From: Gammaproteobacteria bacterium
GTDB lineage: Bacteria; Pseudomonadota; Gammaproteobacteria; JAPPPA01
Assembly: GCA_030425645.1 (NCBI GenBank)
Contig: JAUHZK010000001.1
Span: forward strand, 310,001-374,000
Direction of reading: 5' to 3'
Length of the DNA stretch: 64,000 bases
Shown here: piece by piece, positions 1 to 9,903 of the stretch
How the letters are laid out: every line of letters starts with the position of its first letter
How positions within the stretch are numbered: position 1 is the first letter of the stretch
The notes under the pieces: generated by a model
Seen by the model: only the letters and a program-made list of their open reading frames with translations
What the model was told of the DNA's origin: nothing
Databases searched by the model: none
Made by a program: the position numbers and the translations under genes

Positions 1-1712
1 GTGTCCGGGATTTTGACATCTTCAACCGCCTTAGTAAGCCGCAGCGAGCCGGCTTCGCCGACAAGGGTGCCGGCTTCCAAAAAGGCTTGCAGGGCTTCTT
101 CAACAAAATAGGGGTTGCCAGCGGCGCGTTCGGCCAAGCGCTGTCTGAGGCTGGCGAGTTCGCTATCGCAACCAATCAGGCGCTCGGCTAGCTCCAGCAT
201 GGCTTGGTCATCTAAGGGGCGTAGGCCTAGGTGAAGATCGGCTTGGTTTAACCAACTGGGTTTTTCATGCGGCCGGTAGTTAAAGATGATCGATACCGGG
301 TGTTCGCAGACTTCGCTGCGCATACGCTCTAGAAAGGCCAGTGTGCCTTCGTCGGCCCAATGCACGTCATCAACAATCACCAAGCTGCGGCGGTCTGGTG
401 CGGCAGCGTTAAAGCGATCATAAAACTCGAACAGTTTTTCTAAACGTAGTTCCGGCGGCAGATTGAGCGCGGGTTTGCTGGGGTCGGCAATCTCCAAAAA
501 CTCAAACATCAGTTGTAAGGAGTTGTCGTCGCCAATGTTCATCAAGGTGATGGCGCCGGCGACTTTTTGTCGAGCGCTGGCATTGTCGTCACTGTCGATA
601 ATGCCGAAGTAAGCACCGATAAGTTCGCGCATTGGTTGGAACGGCGCGGCATTGGCGTAAGGCACGCAGGCGCAGCTATAGACTTCAATATCTTCGCTGC
701 GGGCGATTTCGGCAATCTCGTGGCAGATCCGGCTTTTGCCAATACCAGCATCGCCTTCCACTGTGGCAATAATGCCGCGTGGTTTTTCCGCCTTAAAGTT
801 AAGCACTTGCGCCAGTGATTCGAGCTCGCCTTCGCGCCCAATAAAGGGAGATAGTCCGCGTTTGCGGCTGAGGTCGAGCCGAGTGCGGAGGCGGCCTTCG
901 CTTTCTAGCTCATACAGTTCAATCGGTTCGCTGACGCCTTTGACTTTGCTGGCGCCAAGGTTGTTAAGTTTGAAATAACCCTCTACTAGGCGAGCGGTGT
1001 AGCGTGTCATTAACACGCTGCCAGGGGCTGCTAGGCTTTCCATGCGTGCGGCTAGACCCACGGTGTGGCCTTGGGCGGTGTAATCCATACGTAGGTCATC
1101 GCCAATACTGCCAACGATGACTTCGCCGGAATTGAGACCAATGCGGGTGGAGATATTAAGGCCGTCTTCTAGACGTAAACGTTGCCCAAAGTCGGCTAGA
1201 CGGTCGCGCAGGGTGATGCCAGCGCGACAAGCACGGGCAGCGTGGTCTTCATGGGCAACGGGCGCGCCAAACAGGGCCATAATGCCATCGCCGGTATATT
1301 GGTTGATGGTGCCCTCAAAGCGGTGCACTTCTTCACCTAGGATGGCGAAAAACTCATCCAGAATTTCGTGCCAGCGTTCGGCGTCGACTTGTTCTGCGAG
1401 ATCAAGAGAGCCTTTAAGATCGACAAACATCACCGTCACTTGCTTGCGCTCGCCTTCCAGCGCGCTGCGGCTGCTGAGAATGCGGTCAGCTAAATGTTTG
1501 GGTGTGTAGTCTTTGGGGCTTGCTTGGGTCTTGCGGCTTGGGGCTTCACTAGTGCTAGCAGTCGCGAGTGAATTGCCACACTGGTTGCAGAATTTTGAGT
1601 CAGCGGGATTTTCGGCGCCACATTGAGCGCAGCCGGGTTTTAAGCTGCTGCCGCACTGGTTGCAGAAGCGAGCGTTGTCGGCGTTGTCGTGATGGCAGTT
1701 TGTGCATTGCAT
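1..1712 (-). CDS. Zinc-ribbon + class III adenylate/guanylate cyclase + AAA ATPase regulator (3' end outside window)
   Basis: Minus-strand reading from ATG at 1712: MQCTNCHHDNADNARFCNQCGSSLKPGCAQCGAENPADSKFCNQCG (two zinc ribbons), cyclase segment VMFVDLKGS..GDGIMALFGAP, Walker A VEGDAGIGKSR. Open to the window edge, so absent from the ORF track. Confidence 0.88.
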   Translation of the reverse strand, partial: MQCTNCHHDNADNARFCNQCGSSLKPGCAQCGAENPADSKFCNQCGNSLATASTSEAPSRKTQASPKDYTPKHLADRILSSRSALEGERKQVTVMFVDLKGSLDLAEQVDAERWHEILDEFFAILGEEVHRFEGTINQYTGDGIMALFGAPVAHEDHAARACRAGITLRDRLADFGQRLRLEDGLNISTRIGLNSGEVIVGSIGDDLRMDYTAQGHTVGLAARMESLAAPGSVLMTRYTARLVEGYFKLNNLGASKVKGVSEPIELYELESEGRLRTRLDLSRKRGLSPFIGREGELESLAQVLNFKAEKPRGIIATVEGDAGIGKSRICHEIAEIARSEDIEVYSCACVPYANAAPFQPMRELIGAYFGIIDSDDNASARQKVAGAITLMNIGDDNSLQLMFEFLEIADPSKPALNLPPELRLEKLFEFYDRFNAAAPDRRSLVIVDDVHWADEGTLAFLERMRSEVCEHPVSIIFNYRPHEKPSWLNQADLHLGLRPLDDQAMLELAERLIGCDSELASLRQRLAERAAGNPYFVEEALQAFLEAGTLVGEAGSLRLTKAVEDVKIPD

Positions 1713-2160
1713 AGGAAGTCCTCGCTGACAGCATAACAAAGCTAATTTTATTGTGGTGGCTAGGCCGATTTTTTGCGCAGCTGATAGGTTGGCAGTTGCG
1801 CAATTTTGCTGCGTATTGGCTGTTTTAAGCAAACGCTCGCGGCTCAAATTGTCTTCAATTCTGCAGGTTTGTCTGCTTGATTGTTATGTTGTTGTTTTTA
1901 AATAAAAAAATCCGATAACGCGGCAAGTTTTGATTGCCTAAAAACGCCCAAAAACCGACGAACGGTAGTTTGAGCGGTATGTGTAACCACCGTTCACCAA
2001 TTCTTAAATTGAATTAGATTTCAGTTGCCATTATTGTCGCCATCGCAAATCTGTTCCTGGCTGGCCATAGGGGTTATTGCTGGGTTTGTTTATGTCAATG
2101 CTATAGCACCTAGAGAGTCTCAAAAGGGCGCCAGCTAAGTGTATTAGCAAGGGGAAATTA

Positions 2161-3693
2161 ATGAATATTTTTGGTATTAAGAGTCGTCTGCCGTCGTTGG
2201 CAGTGCTGCTCTCCGTTGTGATGTTAGCTGCCTGTGGCAGCGCCAGCAGCGACGGCAGTAAAGCCTGTGCTGGCGGTCAAACCTGCGGTGCCTTAGACAT
2301 CGTGCAAGAGACTGTTGCTGATTTAGTGGGTGGTCAAATTGGCGGCGCTTTGCCTGAGCCACTGGGTTCGGTAGCTGGTTGTGCTAGCGACGTTGTGAAT
2401 AACGTGGTTGATGTGCCAGACGCACTGTTGGTTGGCTTGGAAGACCTAGCCAGCACCCAAGATCCAGCTGCGTTAATGACCGCTTTTGATGACATTGGTG
2501 CTTCTTTAAACAACGCCGTTTATAACCTACAAGCGCTATTGACCGGCTTGGCCGGCCAAGGTGGCGCAGGCTGTGACGAGGCAGGCTCAGGTGAGTCTCC
2601 AGACAACGGTGGTGATGGCGGTTCTGAGGGTCCAACCGGTACCCCGTTAGATGCGGCTTTGGCGCCTTTGATGGACGGTTTGGATACCTTGGTTTCGACC
2701 TTACAAGACTCTGCTGCGGGTACTCCAGCGGCGGCCTTGGTTGATCCAATCGTTGAAGGCTTAGATGCTTTGCTTGCCGTGCTTGAAGGTGGCGGCAGTG
2801 GTGGTGTTCCTGCGTTGCCAGGTTTGCCAGGTGGTGGCGACAACCCACTGACCGGTTTGCTAACCCAACTGCAAGACCAACTAGCTGGTCTGCCCGGTGG
2901 TGGCGGTGATGGTGGTGACTCTTCTGACCAAGACTTAGAGCCGCTAACTGATATTTTAGATACTGTTGTGTCTAGCCTAGGCGCTGCGATTGGTAATGGC
3001 CAGGCGCAACTAGAAGATGCGGCTGGCAGTGAAGTGCCAGTGGTAAGTGGCCTGTTGCTAACCCTATCGACCCTGTTGCAAGACACTGGTGATTTGGTTG
3101 ATGAAGTAGGTGAGTACGATGGTGTTAACGCCAACGCGGCAATTGAAACGCTGCTAGAAAACACCCTTGGTAACGCTTTGACTGAGCTTGTGCCATTGCG
3201 CTTTATTGGTGAGCAGGCTGGTCAAGACCTAGCTGGCCCAGTGCGCGACGGTATTGCTCAGGGCGTATCGGCGATTGGTGATGGTACTGAGCTGTTGATT
3301 GATCCGTTGTTGAGCACTGTGCTAGACGACGCAGCATCACCTTTGCTTGACCCAATTGAAGGCGCGATTGCGACGCTATTAGCCTCTAGCCCAGTTGATT
3401 TGGGCGATGTCTTGGGCGGCGGCATTGATCAGCTAGTGGGTGCACTAGGTATGTTGACTAGCCAAATTCCAGGTGGCGGCGCTGGTGGCGGTAACCCGCT
3501 GGATTCGCTGCTAGGCGGTTTGCCAGGCGGTTTGCCGGGCGGTGGTTCTGGTGGCGGCTCTGGCCCAACTGGTACGCCGGCTGATCTGCTGCTAGGTGCC
3601 TTGATCGACAATGACCCTACCGGTGTTTTGGGTGGCCTTCTAGGCAGCCTAAGCGATGGCCTGCTGGGGCTGTTGGGTGGCTTGGCGCCCTAG
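2161..3693 (+). CDS. Secreted Gly/Leu/Asp-rich low-complexity lipoprotein
   Basis: Lipobox-like MLAACGS; repeated LDxLL/GGLPGG segments. Confidence 0.75.
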   Translation: MNIFGIKSRLPSLAVLLSVVMLAACGSASSDGSKACAGGQTCGALDIVQETVADLVGGQIGGALPEPLGSVAGCASDVVNNVVDVPDALLVGLEDLASTQDPAALMTAFDDIGASLNNAVYNLQALLTGLAGQGGAGCDEAGSGESPDNGGDGGSEGPTGTPLDAALAPLMDGLDTLVSTLQDSAAGTPAAALVDPIVEGLDALLAVLEGGGSGGVPALPGLPGGGDNPLTGLLTQLQDQLAGLPGGGGDGGDSSDQDLEPLTDILDTVVSSLGAAIGNGQAQLEDAAGSEVPVVSGLLLTLSTLLQDTGDLVDEVGEYDGVNANAAIETLLENTLGNALTELVPLRFIGEQAGQDLAGPVRDGIAQGVSAIGDGTELLIDPLLSTVLDDAASPLLDPIEGAIATLLASSPVDLGDVLGGGIDQLVGALGMLTSQIPGGGAGGGNPLDSLLGGLPGGLPGGGSGGGSGPTGTPADLLLGALIDNDPTGVLGGLLGSLSDGLLGLLGGLAP

Positions 3694-3730
3694 TTAAGCG
3701 CTTTAGCTAACAACCCATTCAGGGTATAGG

Positions 3731-3763
3731 CCCGTTATCGCTTCGGCGGTAACGGGTTTTTTT
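3731..3763 (+). terminator. Rho-independent terminator
   Basis: cccgttatcgc-ttcg-gcggtaacggg (11-bp stem with one wobble, TTCG loop) followed by a run of T. Confidence 0.88.
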
Positions 3764-3858
3764 ATGTTTGCCGGCTTGCGCCTGGGGTCGGTATAGCGAG
3801 CTTGAAGCCTCGCTGTTGTATAATCGCGCGCCTTTGTCACAGTTAACGCGACGGTTTT

Positions 3859-4800
3859 ATGTCGGTCTTTACAACGGTTTCTGAAACCGAGCTTAAACAA
3901 TTCTTGGCCCGTTACGATCAGGGCGAGCTGGTGTCCTATGAAGGCATTAGCGAAGGCATCGAGAACACTAACTATTTCGTCACCACCACGGGTGGCCGTT
4001 TTGTGTTGACAGTGTTTGAGTATTTCACGCCTTATGAGCTGCCTTGGTTCCTCGAGCTGATGCATCACCTAGTCACGCATGGCGTGCCCGGTGCGGCACC
4101 TATTTTTGATAAAGACGATTGTTTCCAGAGCCCGCTATGCGGCAAGCCAGCGGCCTTGGTGCAGCGTTTAGAGGGTAAGCCATGCATGGAACCCAACCAA
4201 GCGCAGTGCGAGTCCATTGGCCGCGCCTTGGCGCAGGTACATGTGGCGACTAAAAGCTATACCGAACCACGTGAAAACACCCGTGGTTTGGCTTGGATGG
4301 AGCAAATGGCGGCGAAAGTGATGCCGCATTTGTCAGCTGACGACAATATCTTGTTGCTGAAGGAAATTAAATTCCAGAAAGAGCAGGCCGGCCGTGATTT
4401 GCTGCCACAAGGTGTTACCCATGCTGACCTATTTCGCGATAACGCCTTATTTGTCGGTGACGAACTCAACGGCATTATCGATTATTACTTTGCCTGCACC
4501 GATGCCTATATGTATGACTTGGCGGTGGTGCTGAATGATTGGTGTCGGAATGACCATGATCATTCTTTAGACGCTGAGCTGGCGCGAGCGGTGACACGCG
4601 CCTATGCCGCGCGCCGTGATATTGCTGGTGAAGAGCTCGCGGCGTTGCCGGCCATGTTGCGTGCTGGCGCCTTGCGGTTTTGGTTGTCGCGCCTGAATGA
4701 TAAACACAGCCCGCGTGAAGGCGAGATGACTTACATCAAAGATCCAGACGTCTTCCGCGATTTGCTGCTGCATCATATTGAGCAACCCTTTAGCCTTTAA
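3859..4800 (+). CDS. thrB: Homoserine kinase (APH-fold ThrB)
   Basis: GISEGIENTNYFVTTTGGRFVLTVFE and THADLFRDNALF kinase motif. Confidence 0.85.
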   Translation: MSVFTTVSETELKQFLARYDQGELVSYEGISEGIENTNYFVTTTGGRFVLTVFEYFTPYELPWFLELMHHLVTHGVPGAAPIFDKDDCFQSPLCGKPAALVQRLEGKPCMEPNQAQCESIGRALAQVHVATKSYTEPRENTRGLAWMEQMAAKVMPHLSADDNILLLKEIKFQKEQAGRDLLPQGVTHADLFRDNALFVGDELNGIIDYYFACTDAYMYDLAVVLNDWCRNDHDHSLDAELARAVTRAYAARRDIAGEELAALPAMLRAGALRFWLSRLNDKHSPREGEMTYIKDPDVFRDLLLHHIEQPFSL

Positions 4801-5297
4801 TGCTGGCCTTCGTTAACAAACTGAATGCCGGCATCGGCAAGTCGGCGGCTTGTTTGGCGCTGGCGATGGTGGTGCTGGAATTTTTGGTGGTGGTGCTGCG
4901 TTACGCTTTTGAGTGGGGCTCCATCGCCTTACAAGAGGGCGTGATTTATATGCATGCCAGTTTGTTTATGGCCACCGCCGCCTGGGTGTTGCAAACCGAT
5001 GGCCATGTGCGAGTCGATATTTTCTACCGTGAAATGAGCGCCAGCAACAAAGCTCGCGTGAATTTGGCGGGTGCCTTATTGTTGCTGCTGCCAACCAGCG
5101 GCTTCCTGCTTTATATCAGCTGGGATTATGTCGCCTTGAGTTGGCAAATCCGCGAGGGCTCGAAAGAAACCGGCGGCCTAGATGCGGTGTTTTTGCTAAA
5201 GAGTTTGATGCCCTTGTCGGCGGCCATGTTGGTATTGCAGGCATTGGCGCAGGCGGGTCAGGCTTGGCTAGATTTGAGCTGTGATGAACATGCCTGA
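4800..5297 (+). CDS. TRAP transporter small permease (DctQ-like)
   Basis: Four-TM small permease, followed by DctM; TAATG overlap with thrB. Confidence 0.85.
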   Translation: MLAFVNKLNAGIGKSAACLALAMVVLEFLVVVLRYAFEWGSIALQEGVIYMHASLFMATAAWVLQTDGHVRVDIFYREMSASNKARVNLAGALLLLLPTSGFLLYISWDYVALSWQIREGSKETGGLDAVFLLKSLMPLSAAMLVLQALAQAGQAWLDLSCDEHA

Positions 5298-6687
5298 TTT
5301 AGTCACGTTAATGCCGCTGCTGATGTTTCTGTTTATTTGCGGTGTTTTGCTGCTGGGGTATCCGGTGGCCTTTTCGCTAGCCGGCGGGGCGCTGATATTT
5401 GCCGCTATTGGGTTGGTGACCGGCACCTTCGATCCAGTATTTCTTGAAGCGCTGCCAAACCGGCTTTATGGCGTGATGACCAATCAAACCCTAATGGCGG
5501 TGCCGCTATTTGTGTTTATGGGCGTCATGCTGGAGCGTTCTCGTATTGCCGAGCTGCAATTAGAAACCATGGCGCAGTTGTTTGGGCGCCTGCGGGGCGG
5601 CCTTGGTTTGTCCGTGATTGTAGTGGGCATGTTGCTGGCGGCTAGTACCGGCATTGTTGGCGCCACGGTTGTGACCATGGGCCTGATTTCCTTGCCAACC
5701 ATGCTTAAACGCGGTTATTCGCCTGAATTGGCCAGCGGCGTGATCTGCGCCAGTGGCACCTTGGGACAAATTATTCCGCCGTCGATTGTATTGGTGCTGC
5801 TCGGTGATGTGTTGTCGTCGGCGTATCAGCAAGCGCAGTTGGATATGGGTATTTGGTCGCCGGAAACGGTTAGCGTGGGTGACCTGTTTGTCGGCGCCTT
5901 AATTCCCGGCTTGTTGTTGGTGGCGGCCTATATTGCTTATCTATTGCTGGTGGCTTGGTTTAAACCTAGCGCCGCGCCAGCAGTGCCAGAAGAAGAGTTG
6001 CTAACCGACACGGGTTGGGACTTGGCGAAACATCTGTTTTCAGCGCTAGCGCCACCGTTGCTGCTGATCTTTGCCGTGTTGGGCTCGATTTTGGGTGGTT
6101 ATGCAACGCCGACCGAGGCTGCGGCCGTCGGTGCCATGGGTGCTACCTTGCTGGCGCTAGCTAAGCGTGAGCTCGACAAAGAGCGCCTTTGGATTGTGGT
6201 TCGCGACACCGCTCAAGTCACCAGTATGGTGTTTATGATTTTGCTCGGGGCAGCCTTGTTTTCGCTAGTGTTTAGAGGCTTTGGTGGCGACGAGTTAGTG
6301 CAAGAATTCTTGCAAGACTTACCGGGCGGTGTTGCTGGTGCCGTTATCATCGTAATGTTGGTGATGTTTCTACTTGGCTTTGTGCTCGACTTTATCGAGA
6401 TCACCTTTGTGGTGGTGCCGATTGTTGGCCCAGTCTTGCTAGCGATGGGTTTAGACCCCGTTTGGCTTGGCATTATGATCGCGATTAACTTACAGACCAG
6501 CTTCCTCACGCCACCGTTTGGTTTTGCCTTGTTCTATCTTCGTGGCGTGGCGCCCGATAGCGTCAGTACCGGCCAAATTTATCGGGGCGTATTACCTTTT
6601 GTATTGATTCAACTGGCAATGTTGGTTTTACTGGCGTTATGGCCAGAGTTGGTCACATGGCTGCCAGATCAGCTCTACAATAATTAG
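5281..6687 (+). CDS. TRAP transporter large permease (DctM-like)
   Basis: GYPVAFSLAGGALIFA, GQIIPPSIVLVLLGD, TPTEAAAVGAMGA. Confidence 0.92.
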   Translation: MMNMPDLVTLMPLLMFLFICGVLLLGYPVAFSLAGGALIFAAIGLVTGTFDPVFLEALPNRLYGVMTNQTLMAVPLFVFMGVMLERSRIAELQLETMAQLFGRLRGGLGLSVIVVGMLLAASTGIVGATVVTMGLISLPTMLKRGYSPELASGVICASGTLGQIIPPSIVLVLLGDVLSSAYQQAQLDMGIWSPETVSVGDLFVGALIPGLLLVAAYIAYLLLVAWFKPSAAPAVPEEELLTDTGWDLAKHLFSALAPPLLLIFAVLGSILGGYATPTEAAAVGAMGATLLALAKRELDKERLWIVVRDTAQVTSMVFMILLGAALFSLVFRGFGGDELVQEFLQDLPGGVAGAVIIVMLVMFLLGFVLDFIEITFVVVPIVGPVLLAMGLDPVWLGIMIAINLQTSFLTPPFGFALFYLRGVAPDSVSTGQIYRGVLPFVLIQLAMLVLLALWPELVTWLPDQLYNN

Positions 6688-6709
6688 GTTCGTCTTAAGG
6701 GGTTCATAG

Positions 6710-8242
6710 GTGCAACGTAATTTTTCTAAATTATCCAGTGGCGGTAAATTCGACGTCCTCATTATTGGTGGCGGTATTACCGGCGCTTGGGCGGCTTATG
6801 ACGCGGCGCGACGTGGCTTGCATGTTGCCTTGGTAGAAAAGTCAGATTGGGCTTCAGGCACATCATCGGCTAGTTCAAAGATGATTCACGGCGGTCTGCG
6901 TTATTTGGCCACCTACGAATTTAGTTTGGTAAAGCACTCTCTGGGCGAGCGGGCATTGCTGGCACGTTTGGCACCACATTTAATTCAGCCAGTGCGTTTT
7001 GCTTTGCCGATTTATAAGACCGATGACGTTACTCGTCTACAGATGAAAGCCGGTCTCACCATGTATGACTGGTTGGCAACGCGCAAATCGCCAGCACCGA
7101 AACATGAATATCTAACGCGTAAGCAATATCGCAAACGCTACCCCTATATTCGTCAAGAGGGTTTAGTGGGCGGTTTTACCTATGGTGACTGCCAAGAAGA
7201 CGACGCCCGCATGACGGTGGAAATTGTTTGGGGCGCCGATTTTACTGGCGCTACCTGCGTTAACCACTGCCGCGCGACAGAGCTGTTGCGCGAGGGTGAA
7301 AAAGTTGTCGGCGCGCAGTTGCGCGACGAGTTAACTGGCGAAGAAACTAAGGTCCATGCCCGTACCGTTGTTAATGCAGCGGGGCCGTGGTGTGAGTCGC
7401 TACTGCCTTCGGGTGGTAAATCACGCTTAACGCGTTTGGTGAAGGGCGTGCACTTAATGATGCCGTCTTTGCCTTTGCAAGATCACGGTTATGCCGACGG
7501 CATGTTGATTACCAACCCCGATGATGGCCGTGTGGTGTTTTTGATTCCTTGGTACGGCTATACCATCTTGGGCACTACCGATAGTGACTACGACGGTTCG
7601 CCCGATGCGCTTGGTGTGACCACCGACGAAGAAGATTATCTGCTCGATATTGCCAACAAGGCGCTAGCGCAGGTGCCCGGCGTGCAGCACTGGCAGCGCA
7701 AAGATATCTGCGGCAGTTATGCGGGTGTGCGTACGCTAGAAAATGTAGAGGGCAAATCAGCCAGCAAGGTGAGCCGCGAGTGGGCTTTGACTGAGCCATT
7801 GCCAAATATGCTGATGCCTATCGGTGGTAAATACACCACGGCGCGTGAAGATGCCTCGTTTATCGTTGATAAGGTGGTTAGCAAGCTGGCTATTGAGGCA
7901 CCGCCTTGTACTACGGCCAAAAGACCATTCCCTTGGGCGCCACTAGTGGGTGGTGTTGCCGGTTATAAGGCTTGGGAGGCTCAGGCCGTTAAAGATGTTA
8001 TTAACGCCGGCGTTGAAGCCGTGATTGCAAAGACCGTTGTTAAACGTCAGGGTAATCAGCTCCCGATATTGCTAGACCTGATCGCTCAAGATCCGAGCTT
8101 GGCTGAACGGGTAGACCCGGCGGCGCCATTTATTAAAGCGGAAGCGAAAAAAGCCAAGCTCTACGAAATGGCAGTGACTGACGAAGATATTTATCGTCGT
8201 CGTATGCCGTTATGGTTGCTGAGTGGCGATCATCGCGATTAG
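6710..8242 (+). CDS. glpD: FAD-dependent glycerol-3-phosphate dehydrogenase
   Basis: GGGITGAWAAYDAARRGLHVALVEKSDWASGTSSASSKMIHGGLRYL; GTG start. Confidence 0.88.
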   Translation: MQRNFSKLSSGGKFDVLIIGGGITGAWAAYDAARRGLHVALVEKSDWASGTSSASSKMIHGGLRYLATYEFSLVKHSLGERALLARLAPHLIQPVRFALPIYKTDDVTRLQMKAGLTMYDWLATRKSPAPKHEYLTRKQYRKRYPYIRQEGLVGGFTYGDCQEDDARMTVEIVWGADFTGATCVNHCRATELLREGEKVVGAQLRDELTGEETKVHARTVVNAAGPWCESLLPSGGKSRLTRLVKGVHLMMPSLPLQDHGYADGMLITNPDDGRVVFLIPWYGYTILGTTDSDYDGSPDALGVTTDEEDYLLDIANKALAQVPGVQHWQRKDICGSYAGVRTLENVEGKSASKVSREWALTEPLPNMLMPIGGKYTTAREDASFIVDKVVSKLAIEAPPCTTAKRPFPWAPLVGGVAGYKAWEAQAVKDVINAGVEAVIAKTVVKRQGNQLPILLDLIAQDPSLAERVDPAAPFIKAEAKKAKLYEMAVTDEDIYRRRMPLWLLSGDHRD

Positions 8243-8255
8243 TCTTGTTTGAATT

Positions 8256-8276
8256 GACCGCCGACCGGCGGTCTTT
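8256..8276 (+). terminator. Probable terminator
   Basis: gaccgcc-gacc-ggcggtc stem, then ttt. Confidence 0.55.
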
Positions 8277-8332
8277 GTGCTTTGCTTTAAAAGGCGTATG
8301 CTTTTCGCACAACGTGCGAAGAGGACGCCATC

Positions 8333-9847
8333 ATGGCTGCAGAATTACAACCCACCGACCTTCATCAAGTTAAGCCTGAAATTTGGCTAGGCGAGTTGCT
8401 TAATAAGCAACGTAAAGCCTTGCGCCAAGCGGGTACGCCTGACTACAAAAAACGCATTGATGCACTGAAGGCGCTGAAAAAAGGCCTGACTGATCATCAA
8501 GATGCATGGGTCGCTGCGGTGTCGGCAGACTTTGGTAATCGTTCTGCTCACGAAACCGTATTGGCCGAAATTTTCGTTGTTGTCAGTGAAATTGATGATG
8601 CCATTAAGCACCTGCGCAGCTGGATGAAGCCAAAGGTTGAGCGAGCGGTATGGCAGTACGCACCAGCGGTGACTAAAATCTTGTACCAGCCAAAGGGTGT
8701 GGTTGGCGTGATCGGTGCTTGGAATTATCCGATTCAACTTAACCTGGGCCCGGTAGTTGGGGCGCTAGCGGCGGGTAACCACGTGATGGTTAAGCCATCA
8801 GAACTGGCACCTAAAACCGCTGCACTGATGGAAGACATTATCTCGCACAGCTTTCCCACCAGTTACGTCACCGTATGTAATGGTGATGTCGACGTTTCTG
8901 CTGCTTTCTCGGCGATGGCGTTTGACCATATCTGCTTCACCGGCTCCACCCGCGTGGGCAAAATTATTATGCGTAACGCGGCTGAAAATTTGGTGCCGGT
9001 GACATTAGAACTGGGTGGCAAAAGCCCGGCTATTGTTGGCACCGATGCCATTAGCAAAATGGCGGCGGCCCGCATTGCTCGCGGTAAGTTTTTAAATGCC
9101 GGGCAAACCTGTGTAGCGCCAGACTACGTGCTGGTGCATGAGAGTATGCGCGACCAGCTAGTGGCTGATTTACGCGACAAGGTTGCTCAGGCTTACGGTA
9201 ATGTCGCCGAAAACGACGACTACACACATATTGTTTGTGAGCCGCACTATCAGCGCCACAAAGACTTAGTGGCCGACGCGCAAGAAAAAGGCGCCACGAT
9301 AATCTCCGCCTGTGGTGGTGAAAGTGTTCCAGACGATGCACGGCGCATGTTCCCGCCAACGCTAATCCTGAATCCAACAGATGATATGCGCGTGATGCAG
9401 GAAGAAATTTTCGGGCCGCTATTACCGATTAAAACCTACAACCGTCTTGATGAGGCCCTCGATTACGTGAATGACCGTGATCGGCCGTTGGCGCTGTATT
9501 ACTTTGGTGAGAACAAAAAGAACCAAGACTACGTGCTAGAGAACACGCTTTCTGGCGGTGTCACCATTAACGACACCCTCTATCACCTGCCACAGCCGAA
9601 CCTGCCCTTTGGCGGTGTAGGGCCATCCGGCATGGGTCATTACCACGGCCATTTCGGCTTCCTTGAATTTTCTAAGCAAAAGCCAGTGTTTATTCAGACT
9701 CGCTTGGCCTTCCTCGACCTGCTAACGCCGCCTTATGGCCGTTTGGCCAATACCGTGTTGCGGGTGCTGGTGGGGTGGCGCAGTGATGCGGCTAAGGTAA
9801 AAGTCGCGAATGCGCCGAAGATGGTTAAGGAGAAGCGGGAGCAATAG
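8333..9847 (+). CDS. Aldehyde dehydrogenase (coniferyl-aldehyde dehydrogenase-like)
   Basis: GVVGVIGAWNYPIQLNLGP, FTGSTRVGKIIMRNAAENLVPVTLELGGKSP, GQTCVAPDYVL. Confidence 0.9.
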   Translation: MAAELQPTDLHQVKPEIWLGELLNKQRKALRQAGTPDYKKRIDALKALKKGLTDHQDAWVAAVSADFGNRSAHETVLAEIFVVVSEIDDAIKHLRSWMKPKVERAVWQYAPAVTKILYQPKGVVGVIGAWNYPIQLNLGPVVGALAAGNHVMVKPSELAPKTAALMEDIISHSFPTSYVTVCNGDVDVSAAFSAMAFDHICFTGSTRVGKIIMRNAAENLVPVTLELGGKSPAIVGTDAISKMAAARIARGKFLNAGQTCVAPDYVLVHESMRDQLVADLRDKVAQAYGNVAENDDYTHIVCEPHYQRHKDLVADAQEKGATIISACGGESVPDDARRMFPPTLILNPTDDMRVMQEEIFGPLLPIKTYNRLDEALDYVNDRDRPLALYYFGENKKNQDYVLENTLSGGVTINDTLYHLPQPNLPFGGVGPSGMGHYHGHFGFLEFSKQKPVFIQTRLAFLDLLTPPYGRLANTVLRVLVGWRSDAAKVKVANAPKMVKEKREQ

Positions 9848-9903
9848 CTAAGCGCTGTATCTCGTTAGAAGAAACCGGCCTTTGGGTCGGTTTCTTTGGT
9901 TTA

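Noticed and set aside
2384-3164. Minus-strand ORFs of 154 and 214 aa in the lipoprotein gene
   Set aside because: Antisense shadow of a low-complexity GC-rich gene; Pro/Ser-rich nonsense composition, no start context.
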